64,000 bases of DNA from Bradyrhizobium sp. CB1650 (GTDB taxonomy: Bacteria; Pseudomonadota; Alphaproteobacteria; Rhizobiales; Xanthobacteraceae). Below the pieces are notes generated by a model. That model had not been told where the DNA came from and searched no databases. It saw only the letters and a program-made list of their open reading frames with translations. Positions 61,935 through 64,000 of the stretch are shown here, piece by piece; the stretch's first letter is position 1, and each line of letters begins with the position of its first letter. Where the stretch lies: NCBI RefSeq assembly GCF_029761915.1, contig NZ_CP121695.1, positions 3,873,501 through 3,937,500 on the forward strand, given 5' to 3'. Made by a program: the position numbers and the translations under genes.

Positions 61935-63353
61935 CTACTCGTCCAGGATCCAGGTGTCTTTGGTGCCGCCGCCCTGGCTTGAATTCACCACCAGCGAGCC
62001 TTCCTTCAGCGCGACGCGGGTGAGGCCGCCAGGCACGATGGTGGTGTGCTTGCTGCCCGTCAGCACAAACGGGCGCAGATCCACGTGGCGAGGCGCAAGG
62101 CCGCTTGCGGTGCAGGTCGGACAGGTCGAGAGCGCCAGCGTCGGCTGGGCGATGAAGCCTTCCGGCTCGCGCTTGAGCTTCTCGCGGAAGGCCTCGATCG
62201 TCGCCTTCGTCGCCGCCGGCCCGATCAGCATGCCGTAGCCGCCGGAGCCGTGCACCTCCTTCACCACGAGCTCGCCCAGATTGTCCAGCACATAGGCGAG
62301 ATCCTTCGGCTCGCGGCAGCGCCAGGTCGGCACGTTCTTCAGGATCGGCTCCTCGCCGAGATAGAATTTCACGATATCCGGCATGTAGGAGTAGATCGCC
62401 TTGTCGTCGGCGATCCCGGTGCCGACGGCGTTGGCGAGCGTGATGTTGCCGGCCGCGTAGGCCGACATCAGCCCGGGCACGCCGAGCACGGAGTCGGGGC
62501 GGAAGGTGAGGGGATCGAGGAAGTCGTCGTCGACGCGGCGATAGATCACGTCGACACGCTTCAGCCCCTCGGTCGTGCGCATGAACACTTCGTTGTTCTT
62601 GACGACGAGGTCGCGGCCTTCGACGAGCTCGATGCCGAGCTTGTCGGCCAGGAACGAGTGCTCGTAATAGGCCGAATTGTAGACGCCGGGGGTGAGCAGC
62701 GCCACGGTCGGCTCGCTTGATGCGCTGTGCGGCGCAACCGAGCGAAGCGCGGCGAGCAGCTCGTCCGGATAGCGCTCGACCGGCGCCACCCTGTGGCGGG
62801 CGAACAGGTCCGGAAACAGCCGCATCATGATCTCGCGGTTTTCCAGCATGTAGGACACGCCCGAGGGCGTGCGTGCATTGTCCTCCAGCACGATGAAGTC
62901 CTCGGCGTCGACCCGGACGATGTCGATGCCGGCGATGTGCACGTAAACGTCGTGCGGCACCTGCTGGCCGTTCATCTCGGGACGGAAGACCGGGTTCTGG
63001 AAGATCAGATCGTCGGGCACGATGCCGGCCCGCAGGATGTCGCGGCCGTGATAGATGTCGCGCAAGAACATGTTGAGCGCGCGAACGCGCTGCTTCAGGC
63101 CCCGCTCCAGGAGGGCCCATTCTCTGCCGGACATGATCCGCGGGATCACGTCGAACGGGATCAGGCGCTCGGTGGACTCGGCGTCGCCATAGACTGCGAA
63201 GGTGATGCCGATGCGGCGGAACAGGAGCTCGGCCTCCTGCCGGCGATATTCGAGTGCCTCGGGAGGCGTCTCCTCGAGCCAGCGGGCCAGCTCCTGATAG
63301 GCGGGGCGAAGCTCCCCGCCGGGAATTTTCATTTCATCAAACGCGACTGCCAT
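61935..63353 (-). CDS. Circularly permuted ATP-grasp protein of the Anbu cluster
   Basis: 472 residues. CP_ATPgrasp_1/2 features: RLIPFDVIPRIMSGREWALLERGLKQRVRALN, DIYHGRDILRAGIVPDDLI, EDNARTPSGVSYMLENREIM and KEVHGSGGYGMLIGPAATKATIEAFREKL, with a late GGLTRVALKEGSLVVNSSQGGGTKDTWIL. Such enzymes probably ligate amino groups to carboxyl groups with ATP. It is the first gene of the minus-strand cluster; the 282 bases before the next gene hold no feature I can identify. Confidence 0.92.
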   Translation of the reverse strand: MAVAFDEMKIPGGELRPAYQELARWLEETPPEALEYRRQEAELLFRRIGITFAVYGDAESTERLIPFDVIPRIMSGREWALLERGLKQRVRALNMFLRDIYHGRDILRAGIVPDDLIFQNPVFRPEMNGQQVPHDVYVHIAGIDIVRVDAEDFIVLEDNARTPSGVSYMLENREIMMRLFPDLFARHRVAPVERYPDELLAALRSVAPHSASSEPTVALLTPGVYNSAYYEHSFLADKLGIELVEGRDLVVKNNEVFMRTTEGLKRVDVIYRRVDDDFLDPLTFRPDSVLGVPGLMSAYAAGNITLANAVGTGIADDKAIYSYMPDIVKFYLGEEPILKNVPTWRCREPKDLAYVLDNLGELVVKEVHGSGGYGMLIGPAATKATIEAFREKLKREPEGFIAQPTLALSTCPTCTASGLAPRHVDLRPFVLTGSKHTTIVPGGLTRVALKEGSLVVNSSQGGGTKDTWILDE

Positions 63354-63635
63354 AGATCCCGACTATTCTCCCCAGGCGTTGCGCCATTGGACAGGTCGCG
63401 TAGGCCTTGGTGAAGACCGCAACGTCCTGTGGCCATGCTCGAGAGAGTGCATGACTTCCCGGGGTGGTAGCAAGGGCCGGGCCAGCGCGATAAGCACGGA
63501 CTGAAGGCATTTGCGGGGGACAGTCAGGTGCTTGCCTGAAAAAATGGCTGAGGACTGCTTATTTCGGCAGCAAAACCGCGTGACTTCAACGCGTTACCTC
63601 GGCAAAGTCGGCGCGACAGGTGAGGGACTTAAGTT

Positions 63636-64000
63636 ATGAGCGAGATCGTCACGGCGGGCATTCTGGTCATCGGGGATGAAATCCTGTCCGGCCGCACCAA
63701 GGACAAGAATATCGGCTTCATCGCCGAATACCTGACCAATATCGGCATCGACCTGAAGGAGGTCCGGGTCGTCGCCGATGACGAGGACGACATCATCGCC
63801 GCATTGAACGCGCTGCGGCAACGCTACACCTACGTCTTTACTACCGGCGGCATCGGGCCGACCCATGACGACATCACCGCCGACAGCGTGGCCAAGGCGT
63901 TCGGCGTCGGCATCGATCACCATCCGGAGGTCGTCGCCCGTTTCCGCGAGCGCTGGAGCGGGCAGGACCTGAACGAGGCCCGGCTGCGCATGGCCCGCAT
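63636..64000 (+). CDS. CinA-type molybdopterin-binding domain protein (cut by window edge)
   Basis: From ATG 63636 about 121 residues are visible and the frame is open at the edge. It starts like competence/damage-inducible protein A: TAGILVIGDEILSGRTKDKNIGFIAEYL, VVADDEDDIIAALNAL and FTTGGIGPTHDDITADSVAKAFG. The domain is a MoeA-like fold; in CinA it works on NAD-derived nucleotides. The C-terminal PncC half, if any, is outside the window. Confidence 0.9.
   Translation, partial: MSEIVTAGILVIGDEILSGRTKDKNIGFIAEYLTNIGIDLKEVRVVADDEDDIIAALNALRQRYTYVFTTGGIGPTHDDITADSVAKAFGVGIDHHPEVVARFRERWSGQDLNEARLRMAR

Noticed and set aside
61648..63120. 490-codon minus-strand open frame
   Set aside because: Frame-shifted reading of the ATP-grasp and alpha-E genes; Arg/Ala-rich and without domain.

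Overview
The window looks like a chromosomal core region of a high-GC alphaproteobacterium, most likely Bradyrhizobium or a close Nitrobacteraceae relative. This rests on the uniform GC-rich codon use, the family content (CO-dehydrogenase-like cox accessory genes, a complete Liv transporter, a pca operon, CIRCE-controlled groESL, an Anbu cluster, small Usg and DUF-type proteins) and several families of dispersed GC-rich intergenic palindromes of the kind common in that group. It is an inference from protein resemblance read by eye; no database was searched. I see no tRNA, rRNA, CRISPR array, integrase, transposase or prophage.

Layout. 0-2 kb: a LuxR-type response regulator (cut by the left edge) and its histidine kinase. 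2.1-6.5 kb: an overlapping set of three membrane proteins (an ExbB/MotA-like channel subunit, a one-pass protein with an exported beta domain, a two-pass protein), followed by a metallophosphoesterase and a Ser/Thr kinase fused to a universal-stress domain. 6.5-7.9 kb: three tiny co-directional genes and rpe. 8-13.6 kb: EF-hand protein, P1 peptidase, MASE4-type hybrid histidine kinase and a lone receiver. 13.7-18.9 kb: livH-M-G-F plus the binding protein. 19-22.8 kb: a Gln-rich microprotein and pcaB-D-C. 23-29.9 kb: cox-type genes G, S, M, D, E, two split XdhC proteins and a MoeA/MocA fusion, with no large catalytic subunit. 30-36 kb: small exported proteins, an ArsR/AHSA1/GFA operon and a divergent TetR-controlled ABC efflux operon. 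36-46.5 kb: two class III nucleotidyl cyclases, PhzF, DUF488/DUF72, glycosyltransferases and a FecR protein. 47-51.6 kb: DUF2778 protein, GST, isochorismatase-like hydrolase, LysR, a frameshifted signal peptidase I and a decayed GIY-YIG nuclease. 51.7-54.4 kb: groEL, groES, CIRCE, Usg. 54.5-58 kb: cupin, NupC-type transporter, MFS. 58.2-63.4 kb: SDR and the Anbu/transglutaminase/alpha-E/ATP-grasp cluster. The right edge cuts a CinA-type gene.

The points most worth a second look are: (1) nine copies of one palindromic element, one of which (51357-51608) carries the remains of a GIY-YIG nuclease gene between its inverted arms, suggesting a mobile parent of the short copies; (2) the membrane-channel/phosphoesterase/kinase-USP gene set; (3) a signal peptidase I gene broken by an apparent deletion of about 14 bp; (4) the cox cluster without its catalytic subunit; (5) three very small adjacent genes at 6.5-7.0 kb; (6) regulatory palindromes, including a TetR operator lying exactly between -35 and -10 of a promoter that should yield a leaderless mRNA.
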